From Dictyophora rubrovolvata (taxonomy: Eukaryota > Basidiomycota > Agaricomycetes > Phallales > Phallaceae), in NCBI GenBank assembly GCA_029959195.1, contig CP114118.1, positions 496,001-560,000 of the forward strand: a DNA stretch of 64,000 nt. The letters are read 5' to 3'. This document shows, in pieces, positions 50,864 to 63,591 of this stretch (position 1 is the stretch's first letter; every line of letters begins with the position of its first letter). The translations under genes and the position numbers were made by a program. The notes below the pieces were generated by a model. The model did no database searches. It was not told the DNA's origin and worked only from the letters and a program-made list of their open reading frames with translations.

Positions 50864-51150
50864 GATGCTCAAGAGTAAGTCGCAAAGTTCAAATGAACCT
50901 GACTGAATCAATAATTGTCGCGTTTGAACCTCCTTATATGCAGATGTTACCGGGAGAATTCCGGTGTATGCACTGGAGCGAAATGTTGACGTGTATTGTA
51001 TCCACTAAACCACAAGAACAAATACGGATAATTGCATATTTCATCTAACCTTACGTCGACTCCCGTTGGAAATTATTTGAAGTCTCTGGAACAATCTCTG
51101 ACATTGGACGGGTTCCAATTAATTTGGGGTGGTCTTATGATCGGTGATTT
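50864..51150 (-). promoter_or_regulatory. promoter of the histidine-rich gene, homologous to the xylanase promoter
   Basis: A TATA-like CATATAAGG (minus strand, about 50932-50940) lies 70-77 bases before the ATG. Immediately upstream is GTTACCGG-N7-CCGG (50946-50964 as read on plus), also present with identical spacing in the xylanase promoter. Further matches are TTGACGTG (about 50987), the AGTCTCTGGA-like block near 51080 and TCTTATGATC at 51133-51142. Confidence 0.75.
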
Positions 51151-52719
51151 GCAACTTTTTTTGGTTTGCATCAAATTAAGGTGTAACGCATGACCAACGT
51201 CAAAAAAAGAGACCATTAAGCACAGTACAAGAATATCTGCCTAAAATTAAACCTTTCCTGAAATAACATTTTAATTAATAAAACGGCCGGTTTACATAAT
51301 AGTTTGTCCTTCAAATTACGACTGAAAACATAACGACAGTGTATAAGCTCACTCTTAGTATAGATGATTAGAATGGTTAGAATGGGTGCTGGCGTAACTG
51401 TCTACTATTCCTGGAGTTACATACATGAGCAAAAGTGGTTTGTGCAGATGTGTGAATTAGTATTAGAAGTGTTCATTAGTAACTAACCGGCCGGGGGGTG
51501 TCAATGCGCAGCAGTCGTGAGATATAATTCGCACCCGTGTTACATTACATCTGACATTAATACGTCTTCGCAAAGTAGAGCTTTCATGAGCATACTTGCA
51601 TATGTGAAGCCGGTGGCACAATTAAGGGTCGAAAATGTAGAAGAGGACATTAGAAATTTAAATGATGGTGTTCCCGAAGATCGAGAAGGTCCTCTTTTCT
51701 ATTCTTCTTTTTTGTGGTTGGGATAAGAATAGGTCTCTTGAGAACCAACATCCTAACTAAACTGCAGTGTGTGAGCCGTGAGCATGTAACAAAGACAAAT
51801 ATTTGCTTTCCCCTGATTCTGATTCTGATTCTGCTCCATGCATCGTTCGCCGAAATGATGGCCATTCGAATGACGAACAGGCGACTGAGCGTACTGACCT
51901 GCCTGTACTGGTCCAGGATACAACAACGAGCCACACGGGATAAATTGGGTGCATCAGATTTTTAAACCTGAAACACATTTTTCCTTGTTAAAGCTGAGGA
52001 GAGACATCAGCATTACTTCGAATTGCACAATTTTGTCGAAATTCGTACTCATTCAGTGGATTTTTCTTCGGGTCACCAGAGACCCCCCGAATTAAATGAA
52101 ACTGTCTAATAGCCACTGAAGCCTTTACTATATAGGGAATAAACGTCACCGAAGCCCGAAATTAAATGATCACGAGGGTACACGCTGGCACGACATTTCA
52201 AGCAATTTTTGGGACTCAAACTTCAGTGGTTTACACGAGTGACGCGGTGACGGGTCATAAGGTCGATTTGTTGCTGGTTGACATGGCATGAAATAGAAGG
52301 AGATCGAATTCGGCGAATGTTCTATTAGGCGTTCTGCTTTTATCCGGCGATGGTACATTAGTACCACGACACCACCGAAGCTCCTATTTCGAATCCTCAA
52401 TGATATTACTAGGGCAGTGTAAGCTTACCCATGTGAAAAAAGCCGCGCGAGGCGCTCAATCCAGTTCTAATATTGATCAGCGTCAACCAGGAACGTGAAC
52501 ACGAACCTCCGTGTATGTGAATATGTACATGCGTCATATTTCACGTTCCTCCTTGCGGCCGGGGGATTGGAATACAATCGACTTTTATAAACGCCGTTTT
52601 GAGGAAGTTCATTCACGAATGCCGAGCTGCGGAATACTAAGGCTTCACAAATTCGCGCCAAGCGGAAATTAAAGGCTTCGTAGTGGTTATTCAAAAAAAC
52701 CTACACAGACAACTGCCAT
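51151..52719. other. duplicated intergenic spacer (left copy)
   Basis: No gene. From about 52080 to 52330 it aligns with 56770-57090: shared words include CGTCACC(G/A)A(A/G)GCCCGAAATTA, CGGGTCATAAGGTCGATTTGTT against CATGGGGTCGATTTGTT, and GTTGACATGGCATG. A GATTCT/GATTCTG microsatellite lies at about 51814-51833. Confidence 0.6.
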
Positions 52720-54300
52720 CAGGTACTTTGACCGAAAACCTTCCGAAGTCGGTAAAGCTCTCCAATGTAATTCATTTCGTCATCAGCTCGGATGCTAACA
52801 GCAGCTCCAAGTCAATTAATGTTGTTGTTGAGAGTCTCCAAAGAGATTGTGGTGACGAGAAACCACTGGGTTTGGGAGAACTTGGTCGTGTTGTCGACAG
52901 CAATTTCTGGGGAACCAAAAAATATTGATCTACGTGGGTCTGTGCGTGTATGTGTGATATATGTGCATCCTTCTAATAGTTCATTGTAAGAAACTTGAGC
53001 ATAACGCCATACGGACTCACATTCGAGTCTTATGACTCTTTGCAACGCACGTTCTTTCTTGTTATTCCTCTTCTTCTTTCTCTTTGAATTGCCTCGTGTC
53101 CCTTTCTATTTTTGAATCTTGAAGTGCACATCAATCTGTAGAATTTCTCATAATACATAACGTCGAGAGGATAGGTATTAAAAACCTACAACGCATCAAC
53201 AACATAAACTAACCAATTTGTATTGCTCCATTCGTCTGTATTTATAACCGACGCCCCAGTAATCCACGGGCCGGAGAACAGGAGATAGATACTTCCGACT
53301 CCAAAGTACTATATATCCGGAATATACTCAACCGTTAGTTTCGTGACTTACAAAATTTTCACCCACGTGTAATACGTCAATAGAAGCATTTTGTTTGGCA
53401 CTGTCAAAGATGTACTGCTGAGTGGTGGCAGAATCAAGTGCGAAAAGACCCACTTGGTTAACACATCAACTTTCTCCGGCCCTTCAGTCACAATTTACAA
53501 AGAAGTGTTTCTCAGGAGAATGAGCAGCAACCAATAACTTTCATATTTCTACTGAAAAGAGAAGAGATACAATTACATGTAATTACCTTAGCCATTACAA
53601 CAAAATTCTCCGTATGTCGAGTTCAAAGCCTCCCACCGGCGTCGTCGTCTTACGAGCACGGAGAAAGCTGCGCCTATAGGTAAATCGAGAAGTCCGACCG
53701 CGGTCCGGGAGCAGGCTGTCTTCGGACAATTTCTGGAATGTTGTCCCGAAGTCGAACCTCTGTGTACTACCGTTACGTTAGATAATGGTACTATTAAGGG
53801 GGCTTCCATATAGGCTCAGGTTGGATACGGGAAGGCCAGGGGTCAAGGTAGCGGTATAGTCCTCTGAACGAGAACTCTCGCAGGTTTGAAACCATGCCCC
53901 ACCGTATGTCCCAGCCCACCTTCCCTACTGTCGAAACAAATGTCTATCCCCAGAGATAGCTAACCGGGAATCTAGTGGGATCCTAGGTGAGGGTTGGTCC
54001 CGTGTGGCGCTAGTGTGGGGAGCGTGTGGACAGTTGTCCCGCGCTTGTGATTGCCTTTCCCAAATGCGTGACTGCGACGACGGCATTTTCCTTAAGAGAG
54101 CATCCTTAATTTGATCAAGACCATGCACTCAATCCAAAACATTCTACACTCACATAGTCTTTATATGTTCCATCGTTTCCTCCTCATTTTGAGCTCAGGC
54201 GGCTGAGCGCGGCTCGCTTGAGATCACCATGGACGTTGTCCCGAGTATGATCTTGAAGGGCCTTAAACCTGAATTTTCGAGTCTAGCGAGAACACCGGAT
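52720..54300 (-). pseudogene. aldo/keto reductase pseudogene
   Basis: Read on the minus strand, blocks match the intact reductase at 57403-59284 in order. The first-domain exon (LGNSGLKVSKIILG region) is at about 54215-54300. The ERILGKAIK exon is at about 54046-54085, and its continuation with the MTK end at about 53586-53634. The NQGGLSRK region lies at about 53440-53520, the PIPYSPLARGLL region at about 53200-53320, and the last exon (DDEVKYLEEP equivalent) at about 52720-52805. Many indels and stops break the frame. A roughly 410-bp foreign segment splits the ERILGKAIK exon. With the histidine-rich gene beside it, this is the left copy of a duplicated xylanase-reductase unit. Confidence 0.85.
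53635..54045 (+). mobile_element. SINE-like insertion inside the reductase pseudogene
   Basis: Comparison with the intact reductases shows target sequence ...TCAAAGCCT on the left and TGATTGCCTTTCCCAAA on the right, contiguous in intact copies but here separated by about 411 bases. The insert is more GC-rich than its surroundings. It contains a tRNA-like stretch: GGTAGCGGTATAGTCC (A-box-like, about 53848) and GCAGGTTTGAAACC (B-box-like, about 53879-53892), 34 bases apart and followed by ATGCCCC, which can pair with GGGG upstream. That layout suggests a tRNA-derived SINE. I see no clear target duplication or poly-A tail, so the class is tentative, while the insertion itself is firm. Confidence 0.5.
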
Positions 54301-54907
54301 TTGAGGATAGGTCTAGACGGTAGTGTAGTTGCGTATTGAAATGCAGGTGCATTTCTGAAGCCCGTACGCCGCGGTCTGAGAAAAATGTCGTACCGTCATC
54401 GTCTAGTGCTGTTATAATCAACTTCAATGGGAATCCAAAGACAATCCTAAGAGGCTACTTGGAGGCTACGATTTAAGCTCAATTCATATACTTGCTTGAT
54501 ACTTGCAGGATTTTGGTTTTTTTCTTTGGTGGGCGGAGTGTCTGTGTCACTTGTGTGACAAGTCACGGTGATTTTTAAAAACCGTCGGGAAAGTCCGAAA
54601 GCACGTAACAACCATCATATTTCGGACCCTCATCCACGCCACCACTAATCAGGACTAAGTTCATCGTCGATTCAGTTTTGCGCTTGCTCATTTCACCTGT
54701 TCTCCATGCTTAAAAGCGTTTGCAGTGAGTGGTTATGGACATGCGATGCACACATTTCGCCACTAGTTTGCACAAGCTTTTCTTTTTAACGTTTTGGTTC
54801 AATTTTGGTTTCGTTCAGCCGTGGCGTCAATTGATATTCGATTTACGGAAACACATTGGGTTTAGGTTAGAACTATTGGAGAAACGGAACCCTAAAAATG
54901 GCTGATT
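54301..54907. other. spacer between reductase pseudogene and xylanase
   Basis: 3' flank of the xylanase on the minus strand; no gene or repeat recognised. It marks the join between the left and right copies of the duplicated unit. Confidence 0.45.
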
Positions 54908-55880
<973 letters not shown>

Positions 55881-56165
55881 GGTATTCAAATGTGAGTCGT
55901 GGATGACCTGATGTTGGCTCTTGGATAGTCTCGCCTTTTTATATTTCTTTTATACAGGTGTTACCGGTAAAAATCCGGTTTATACACTGGAATTAAAATC
56001 TTGACGTGGAATGTAATCAGTAAGCGAGAACGAGGGGCACGGATGATTTTTATTTTACATCTGACATTATTTCCTGCGGGGAATAAGCTGAAGTCTCTGG
56101 ATCAACCTCCGTGAATGAGTTTCAAACAGCACTGACTGGTCTTATGATCCTAGATTTGAAATGTT
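55881..56165 (-). promoter_or_regulatory. xylanase promoter
   Basis: A TATA-like AAATATAAAAAG (minus strand, about 55936-55947) sits about 60 bases before the ATG. GTTACCGG-N7-CCGG at 55960-55978 (plus reading) and TTGACGTG at about 56000 are shared in order and spacing with the promoter at 50864-51150, while the surrounding bases have drifted. These two blocks are the best candidates for activator sites. Confidence 0.7.
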
Positions 56166-57402
56166 TTTGGCCCGGAATCAAATTCAAAATATATGCGTCA
56201 AAATAACCATGAAACGTAATAGTACGAAGGAGATATCTGATTATCCCCTTCATTGTTTTGGACGACCGCTTGAACATTTCCTCCCTTGTGTAAACGTGGC
56301 CGGCCGCACTACAGGAGGTCAGAACTGCGGAAACGGTAATGTTCCCGGTGACAGAGAAGCAATTCTATTGGACATAAGCCTTTAGAGTTTGATTCACTTT
56401 AGCCTCCCTTGTACTTCCAAGGATATCTGCTTTCTCCCTCATGATCTGACACGTGTCTCGTGTCTCGTTTCTCGTTCTCCGGGATGACAGCCATCATATA
56501 GCAAGCAATCATATAGCAAGCAATCATATGGCAAGCAATCAGCTACAACGGCTGACCTACGTGTACTTACATACATCCGCGCCCCCCACACAGTAAGCTG
56601 GATACATTTGTAAAGTTGACGCACTTGTTGAAGACGAGGATACAATTATCTCCGAGGAGAGAACGGCAAAACTAAAATGTTAGTCGATACGAGACGTCAA
56701 TTCCACTTGGCACTTGGCACCATGTGTGCGCAAACTTGTTGAATTCGTATTAGTGAGTTTCTTGATTTTCCAACAAGTCTCCAGAAACCCTCCGAACAGA
56801 GTGAAATTACACAAGAACAGTGTAGAGTCTTTACTATTTTGGAGCAAACGTCACCAAGGCCCGAAATTATTGCATAATAAACGATCATGGGGGCGAAGCT
56901 CGAGCTGACACTGGCGTCTTGCCCAACACGAGAAATAACGAGGAATATCCGTTCGCATTTTCAAATCAACTTGAGCGGTTTACATGGCGTGATGAATCAT
57001 GGGGTCGATTTGTTACTGTACACGATGTAACAGCATTATGATTGACACGGTTGACATGGCATGGTATAAAAGGAGCTTCGAAAACGTGTTCAAATACTTT
57101 TATCCGATGACAGTAGCGACGGCAGCGAAAAGTTATTCGTGTGAAAGCCCCGTGGAGCAGATGACAGTGCCGACTATTTCTGACGGTGGCGCACATCTGG
57201 GACAAAAATACCAACCAATAAATACACCACAATACACCACAATTACTTTTTTCCGGTCAGAGTCGAGAACCGATCAAAATGATAGACTTTAAAAATGTAC
57301 TCTTTTAGGGCTAATATTAGACTGGGGAACTTTACCAAGGTACCGGTTTGCCCTGAGTACCCAGAAGAGTGACTAATTCAAAACATCACCCATGATGTCC
57401 CA
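56166..57402. other. duplicated intergenic spacer (right copy)
   Basis: No gene. It aligns in part with 51151-52719 (see there). A 17-bp unit, ATCATATAGCAAGCA with a short joint, is repeated three times at about 56489-56540. Confidence 0.6.
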
Positions 57403-59284
57403 TTAGGAATGACCGAAAACCTTCTGAGGTTGATAAGGCTCTTCAAGATATTTGACCTCATCATCGGTGAGGCGAATGTTAACGGCAGCTACATTACACA
57501 AAAATTGAATGGCTTGATTAGTGACATATCCAGATTTTTTTGGTTGGATTACCTATTAATTCCTCAAGGTTCTTCAGACTCGTGCTTCCAACGATGGGAG
57601 CGGTGACGGCTGAATCAGATAAAGATACTAAACAACGGCTGTAGTCGGGAGGTATTTAAGCTTACACTTGGAGAAGCACCAAGCCAAAGCAACTTGGGCC
57701 ATTGTGATTCTTCTCTTATCGGATATTTCTTTGACTCTGAAGAAAACAATAAGTCATGCATCACATAAAGTTGTGTTCAACCGACCGCTTAATTATGTCC
57801 TTTGTACCCTCCCCTTTATATTCGGTTTTTATGAGCCTATAACGGAGAGATATAAAGAATTACAGCGCATAAGTAATGAACTAACCAATCTGAATCGCTC
57901 CTTTTAGTTTGCGTATCTAAAGGACGCGTCAGCAAACCACGAGCCAACGGGGAATAGGGGATACATCCAACTCCAAAATGCTGCATATACCGCATTATAA
58001 GGTGAGAAGATGGTAATTCAATTGGATCAGTCAGACTCACTTTGAGAGTTGGTATCATCTCACGCTCTTCTTCGCGATATAACAAGGAATATTGGTTTTG
58101 CATTGAAATGAAGGGAGTCAGCTGGTTAGTGATGGCATAATCTAAAAGCAATCGAGATATGATTCATCGAGCATACATTCAAAACTTACTCTGCATGGCA
58201 TGGACTAGACGTGATGAATTTCTCATAAGTGAATTCCAAAAAGTGGTCAGCATCGCCTACACTGGTACGCATAGCAAGCACTCATTCCAATATAGCGCAC
58301 GTAACCGGCTTGTACAACATCGTGTAGAGCTTGCATCTTAGAAAAGTCATGTCTCAGTGAGAAAGGACAGGACGCGAAATTGACATACGGTCTCCCCAAT
58401 AGGAGTATTATAATCAAAACGGTGGCCTACGGAAAGAAAAACCTCAGCCATGGGTAATTCGTAGCTTGAAAATATATAATCAACACTTACATTGCAACAC
58501 ATCGATATAATCCAATTGAAGTCTTTCAAGACTGTGTTTTACGCTGTCAAATATATGCTACGGAGTAGAAGCCACGCGAATTTGTCCTGATTCAGATAGT
58601 CCACTTCAAGATCACAAACCTTGCGACTAAGACCCCCTTGATTAACGTATCCATTTTCTTCAGCTCCTGAAGTCAAAAAGAAATGTTGCTCGGGAGAATG
58701 CGCCACAACGCAATAAACCTTAATATTATTTAACATCATAATTTTGTTGAAAATAATAACGGTATAATTAATTAAATTACTTACCTTGGTCATTACGACG
58801 ATTTCTTCACGTGGCAAGTTTAAAATCTTGATTGCTTTTCCCAAGATACGTTCACTGTCACGATATCATTAATGCCGTGTCTCCCTAGTAAGAGTATGCC
58901 ACGTTGGAAGACATACCTTTCACCATTAGAGTACACGTTTGCTTGAGGCCATTAAATGAGATACCATAGTCGGGGTGAACGAACAGGCCTACCAGTATCA
59001 AACGTCTGAATACCAGCATCATACCTAACACACTCTCTAATCAATCTCCTGTATTAGCTGAAAACGTCCCAGACTCACGCAGCTTTTATGTGCTTAATGG
59101 CTTCTTTCTCGTTAAGAGTCCACGCAGCCCACTTAGGATCACCATAGGACATCGTCCCAAGAATGATCTTGGAAACTTTTAGACCGGAGTTCCCAAGTCT
59201 AACTGCACAAAAATTCTGAGAATGTCGGGTCAAAGGATGATTGGTAGATTTACCAATAGGCATAGCGGTTTTACGAGGTGTCAT
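57403..59284 (-). CDS. aldo/keto reductase 1 (aryl-alcohol dehydrogenase-like)
   Basis: Sixteen short exons splice in frame from MTPRKTAMPI (ATG at 59284) to QPQKVFGHS (stop at 57403-57405), about 350 residues. AKR features in order are RLGNSGLKVSKIILGTMSYG, YDAGIQTFDTANVYSNGE (catalytic Asp and Tyr), EEIVVMTK (catalytic Lys), VNQGGLSRKHIFDSVKHSLE, DYIDVLQCHRFDYNTPI (catalytic His), GYVRYIGMSACYAYQ, YSPLARGLLTRPL, RRITMAQVALAW and APIVGSTSLKNLEELI (cofactor phosphate site). Such enzymes reduce aromatic or other aldehydes with NADPH in the cytosol. A TATA (GTATATATAAAG, minus strand, about 59334-59345) lies 50-60 bases upstream. It is the right-copy partner of the xylanase next door. Confidence 0.92.
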
Positions 59285-60363
59285 GATATCACAGTGATTC
59301 AAATCGAATTAAGTCAACTCTCCATAGATCATGTTCTTTATATATACCTAGGGTATGCCTATCCTCTTCTCATTTTTCTGAAATTGTCAAAGAGTACCCG
59401 CGTCGAACGGAGAGCCCCGTGTTGACCGGAGGCCCCCGTATCGAGCGGGGACCTTTTTGAGGGCTTCACGCTTCAGGTCTCAGGGTTCGTTTCAGGAGAA
59501 TTGAGCCGACAAAACTATATAAGCAAGGCCTTTCAAAGTAAACGTATCGGTTGTCCTAATGTTGAGGACACGGACAGGTTAAGGGAGAAAACGCGCATAA
59601 TTATATGATCACGTGACGAGCCGATGGCTGAGGAGACGGAACGGATTTGTTCAAGAAAAGACATCGTTTTAGCGGCTACAAGGCTCGGTCGTCAGTATAT
59701 GCGAGTTTACCATGGCGATTACAGTGCCAGCAGATGAACTAATCCGACGTTTTGGTATATAACGACGATTGGACAGAATTACAAGCTAACTTGTCTCAAG
59801 GCACTCGTTCCTTCAGGCTTCCACTGTATAGGACTCTCTGGCTTTGCCATCGACGTTGTACACCCCTCTTTCGAAACGGCGACCTCATAAACGACGTTTA
59901 TGAGCTAGGTACGTTATAAATTCCGTAACGGAACGCATTTTTCCTTTCCCCATTTGTTTCTTTTCTTTTTCTTTTCCGTTTTCCTCGCTCTTGCCTTTTC
60001 CATCTTAAGTTTCCTTAGATACAATTCCGACAATCCGTTGGAATCGCACTCAATATATATATAAAGCTAACTATTTGGGCCATAATAATCATCATCTTTC
60101 TTCCTCACAACTTAGTTCCTCGCTAAGATCGTGCAAAAGTCGCACCTTGGGAAAGACAATTGTCTTCTACATCTTTCACAGGCTTCAACATGCTTGGACA
60201 GTCGTCAGCAGTCGATTATACAGTAAACTCACAACGTTTTCAAAGGAACTCAAGCGAATGGAATAATAAGCAAGTATAGCCTTTTATATATTAGAAATAA
60301 AACATTTTCTCATCTTATCGCAATACATTTTCTATATGCCGCGATGCAACTGATTGCCATTAA
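59285..60363. other. intergenic between tandem reductases
   Basis: Promoter of reductase 1 and 3' flank of reductase 2. 59552-60032 starts TGTCC and ends GACA with a TATA-like TGGTATATAA inside, which is LTR-like, but no matching target duplication could be found. No coding region seen. Confidence 0.4.
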
Positions 60364-62296
60364 CTACGTATGTCCGGTGACACTCTGAGGCTGATAAGGC
60401 TCTTCGAGATATTTCACCTCATCATCAGTCAAACGGAATTCAACAGCAGCTATGATAAAGTACGCGATCAATGGCACGGTCCTCTTTTCAAGTAATTGAG
60501 ATTACCTAGTAACTCTTCAAGGTTCTTAAGACTTGTTGTACCAACGATAGGTGCAGTAATGTCTGAGAAGATTGTTCATGAGATACGACAGCACCATAAA
60601 ACGCGAGCTGGGAAAAAACATACTGGGGTTAGAGCAACACCACGCTAACGCAACTTGAGCCATCGTTATTCCTTTCTTTTTGGCTAATTCTTGAACTCTA
60701 AAGAAGGGAGAAGAAGAATTAAGGCATGCACCAAACAGAGTTTCACGACGTCAACTAACCGATTAACTATATCTGTCGTGCCAGATGCCTTGTATGCATT
60801 TTTCAAATACCTAATCAAAAGGGCGTCATCAATGTTTGGTACGGGATGCATTAATGGTAATGACGAACCAGTCGGAATCGCTTCTTTTGGTCTGTTCCGT
60901 CAAAGGTCGAGTGAGTAAACCACGGGCTAGTGGAGACCAGGGGATACATCCAACTCCAAAGTGCTGTGGTATTCCTTAGTTAGAAGGGAATTTCCAGAGA
61001 ATTAAGTCAGAACTCACTTTGAGCGTTGGCATCATTTCGCGTTCTTCTTCGCGATAAACCAAAGAATAGTGGTTTTGCATCGAAATGAAGGGTGTCAATT
61101 TATTGTTGATGGCATAGTCTGAAAATATTAATTGATATACAACTCCTTAGAATTATATCGGGGGGCTTACTTTGCATAGCATGGACTATGTGTAACAATT
61201 TATCTTGAAAAGTAGCACCAGAAGTAGATAGTGCTGTGACTTACATTGATATGCGTAGCAAGAACTCATCCCGATATAGCGCACATAACCGGCTTTTACG
61301 ACATCATGTAAAGCTTGCATCTGAAAAATGACATTTCGTTAACAAAAAAAAATTCAAAAAGGAAATATAAAATCGACGTACAGTCTCTTCGATAGGAGTA
61401 TTATAGTCGAAACGATGGCCTATTAAAGGATTGTTACGATCCAATCACTACGGTTCAAGTTAACTCACATTGCAACACGTCAATGTAGTCCAATTGAAGT
61501 CTTTCGAGACTATGCTTGACACTCTCGAAGATATGCTGCAAAACATCATCAACTTGAATTTGTCACCACGCTCGGCTCCGCCATGATCCACAAACCTTGC
61601 GACTGAGACCTCCTTGATTTACGTATCCCAATTCCTCGGGCTGACCAGAGCTTTTGTCACCAAAGAAGTGAACATCCGGAGCGTTGCCAACGACGAAATA
61701 AACCTACAAGCGTCGTAATGTTCAACTACACCGTTTCCGTGAAAAGTCGAAGTTACCTTGGACATAACCACAATCTCGTCTCGGGGTAATTTCAAAGCCT
61801 TGATTGCCTTTCCCAAAATACGTTCGCTGCAATGAATAACGTCAGTCCATCTTCTCAAAGATACACTACGCAGAGGCAGACGCGCCTTTCACCGTTTGAG
61901 TATACGTTTGCTTGAGAACGAAAGCTGTCAATCCAGTGATCATACTAGTGGAAAGGATATTCCTACCAGTGTCAAATGTTTGAATACCAGCATCATATCT
62001 GCACACCGACGCGTATTAGAGCTAGGAGAAAGAAAAAAACAGACATCCCACACTCACGCAGTCTTAATATGTTTTACGGCTTCCTCTTCATCGAGGACCC
62101 AATCGGCCCATTTGCTATCACCATACGACATCATCCCGAGGATGATTTTGGAGATTTTCAAACCCGAGTTACCGAGTCTAACTACAATGAACGACGAGCA
62201 ACAACAACATTTTAGTGGGTGACAATCGAAAAAAGCAGAGTAGTGGACGACGGACGTACCATAAGGCATTGTGGTCTTGCGAGTTGTAGTAGTCAT
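60364..62296 (-). CDS. aldo/keto reductase 2 (aryl-alcohol dehydrogenase-like)
   Basis: Sixteen exons and fifteen introns at the same places as reductase 1 give about 350 residues from MTTTTRKTTMPY (ATG at 62296) to QPQSVTGHT (stop at 60364-60366). The catalytic set is complete: FDTANVYSNGES, DEIVVMSK and VLQCHRFDYNTPIEET, with GTTSLKNLEELLAAV at the cofactor end. A TATA (GTATATATAAAGG, minus strand, about 62365-62377) is 70-80 bases upstream. Intron 4 is unusual: the exon ends GAAAG and the intron appears to begin GCGCGT (61885-61880) where the paralogue has GTATGT, so it would be a GC-AG intron. Function as for reductase 1. No matching xylanase copy stands beside it. Confidence 0.92.
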
Positions 62297-63591
62297 GGTA
62301 CTAGGTGGTACGAATTGTTCGCTTTTGCTTCACTTGGTGTTGAAAGACGTGTAACAAGACAGCCTTTATATATACCCAGCACCCAGAGTCTTCCTGCATG
62401 TCTCCCACCCTAAGTAGTCGCGTCGAGTCGACGTCTTCTAACTAGCAAAAGGTGGAAATCCCTCGGCAAGGCAAAGCAAGGCAAAGTGTGATTCGGACAC
62501 ACGGCATAAACCAGGCTGGGGCCGCGTCAGCCATTGCCATCCCGGATTATCAACCAGATGACGTTAATCAACTTCGATTTTCAGATTCAGAGTCATACAA
62601 AGGCCGCGAACCGTCGAATTTGTTATTTTCTATGGTTCGGCGACAGCATACGCGTCCATTTTTCGAAGATACATATGTAAGCCAGTTCAAGTTGGCGTGT
62701 ACATAGACGGTAACCGAACGGTTTCTTCTTTTTTCAAATTTCCCCGGAGCCGTAAACGGGATAGAAAATCGGAAAAGCGATAAACATATAAGTATCATCG
62801 AAGGCACGACGGTTTAATGTACATTCCTGGCTCTCTTTAAATTGGGAGCCATGCGTGTCAATGCAGAGAAGGCAAAGGCAAAAAATAAAAATAATGAATT
62901 TATGACACTGCGTGTCACGACTAGCTCACGCGTTCAAGTCCAAGTCGCTCCGAGATGGAATTGAGTATGAAATGAATCGACCGTTCCGAATAACACTCAA
63001 TATGTCGTCGACACGGAATCCATTCTTAAACTCAAGTTGAAAAAAAAAAGATACCAAAGTAGAAGTGCAATATGTGCATATACGTATGTATGTACAATAC
63101 GTACGACGAGAACACGTTACTAGTAACAGCAATACTGGCTAGGCCTAAAAAAAGAGAGAGAGAGAGAAAATACACCTAATCATACAAAGAAAATACACGA
63201 ATATCAAAAGACCCCAACCAAAAATGTCGTGCGTAACTCGGGAGAATTTCGCATCTTGTAATTTTTTTTAGATCATGACAGACATCTTGAAAATTTTCAT
63301 TCGCGATCGTGAATCGTCAAACAAGAAAATGAAAAGGGGGAAGGGGATGGATGGGATGGGAGAACGAACGAACGAACGCTGAGAGAAAGAAAACGATGAG
63401 GGGAAACAGACAGAGCAAAGAGAATAAGGATGAAGCAAAAGAAAAAAAGAGAGAAAAAACAAGAAAAACAAGGCTCGGGAATACGTGACCAAAAAAAAAA
63501 AAAAATAAGTCAAAATCACTTCATCTTCACCTTCACCTTCACCTTCACCGTGACGACACCAACACAAACAAAACATATCCCCTCTTCTCTC
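62297..63591. other. intergenic, reductase 2 promoter and 3' flank of the last gene
   Basis: Contains the reductase 2 TATA, a TACGTATGTATGTA stretch (about 63080), a GA-repeat at 63150-63167, and a TTCACC hexamer repeat at about 63526-63549. No gene recognised. Confidence 0.45.

Noticed and set aside
59552-60032. Possible second solo LTR between the two reductases
   Set aside because: TGTCC...GACA ends and a TATA-like word are present, but flanking 5-mers do not match, so the limits cannot be supported.
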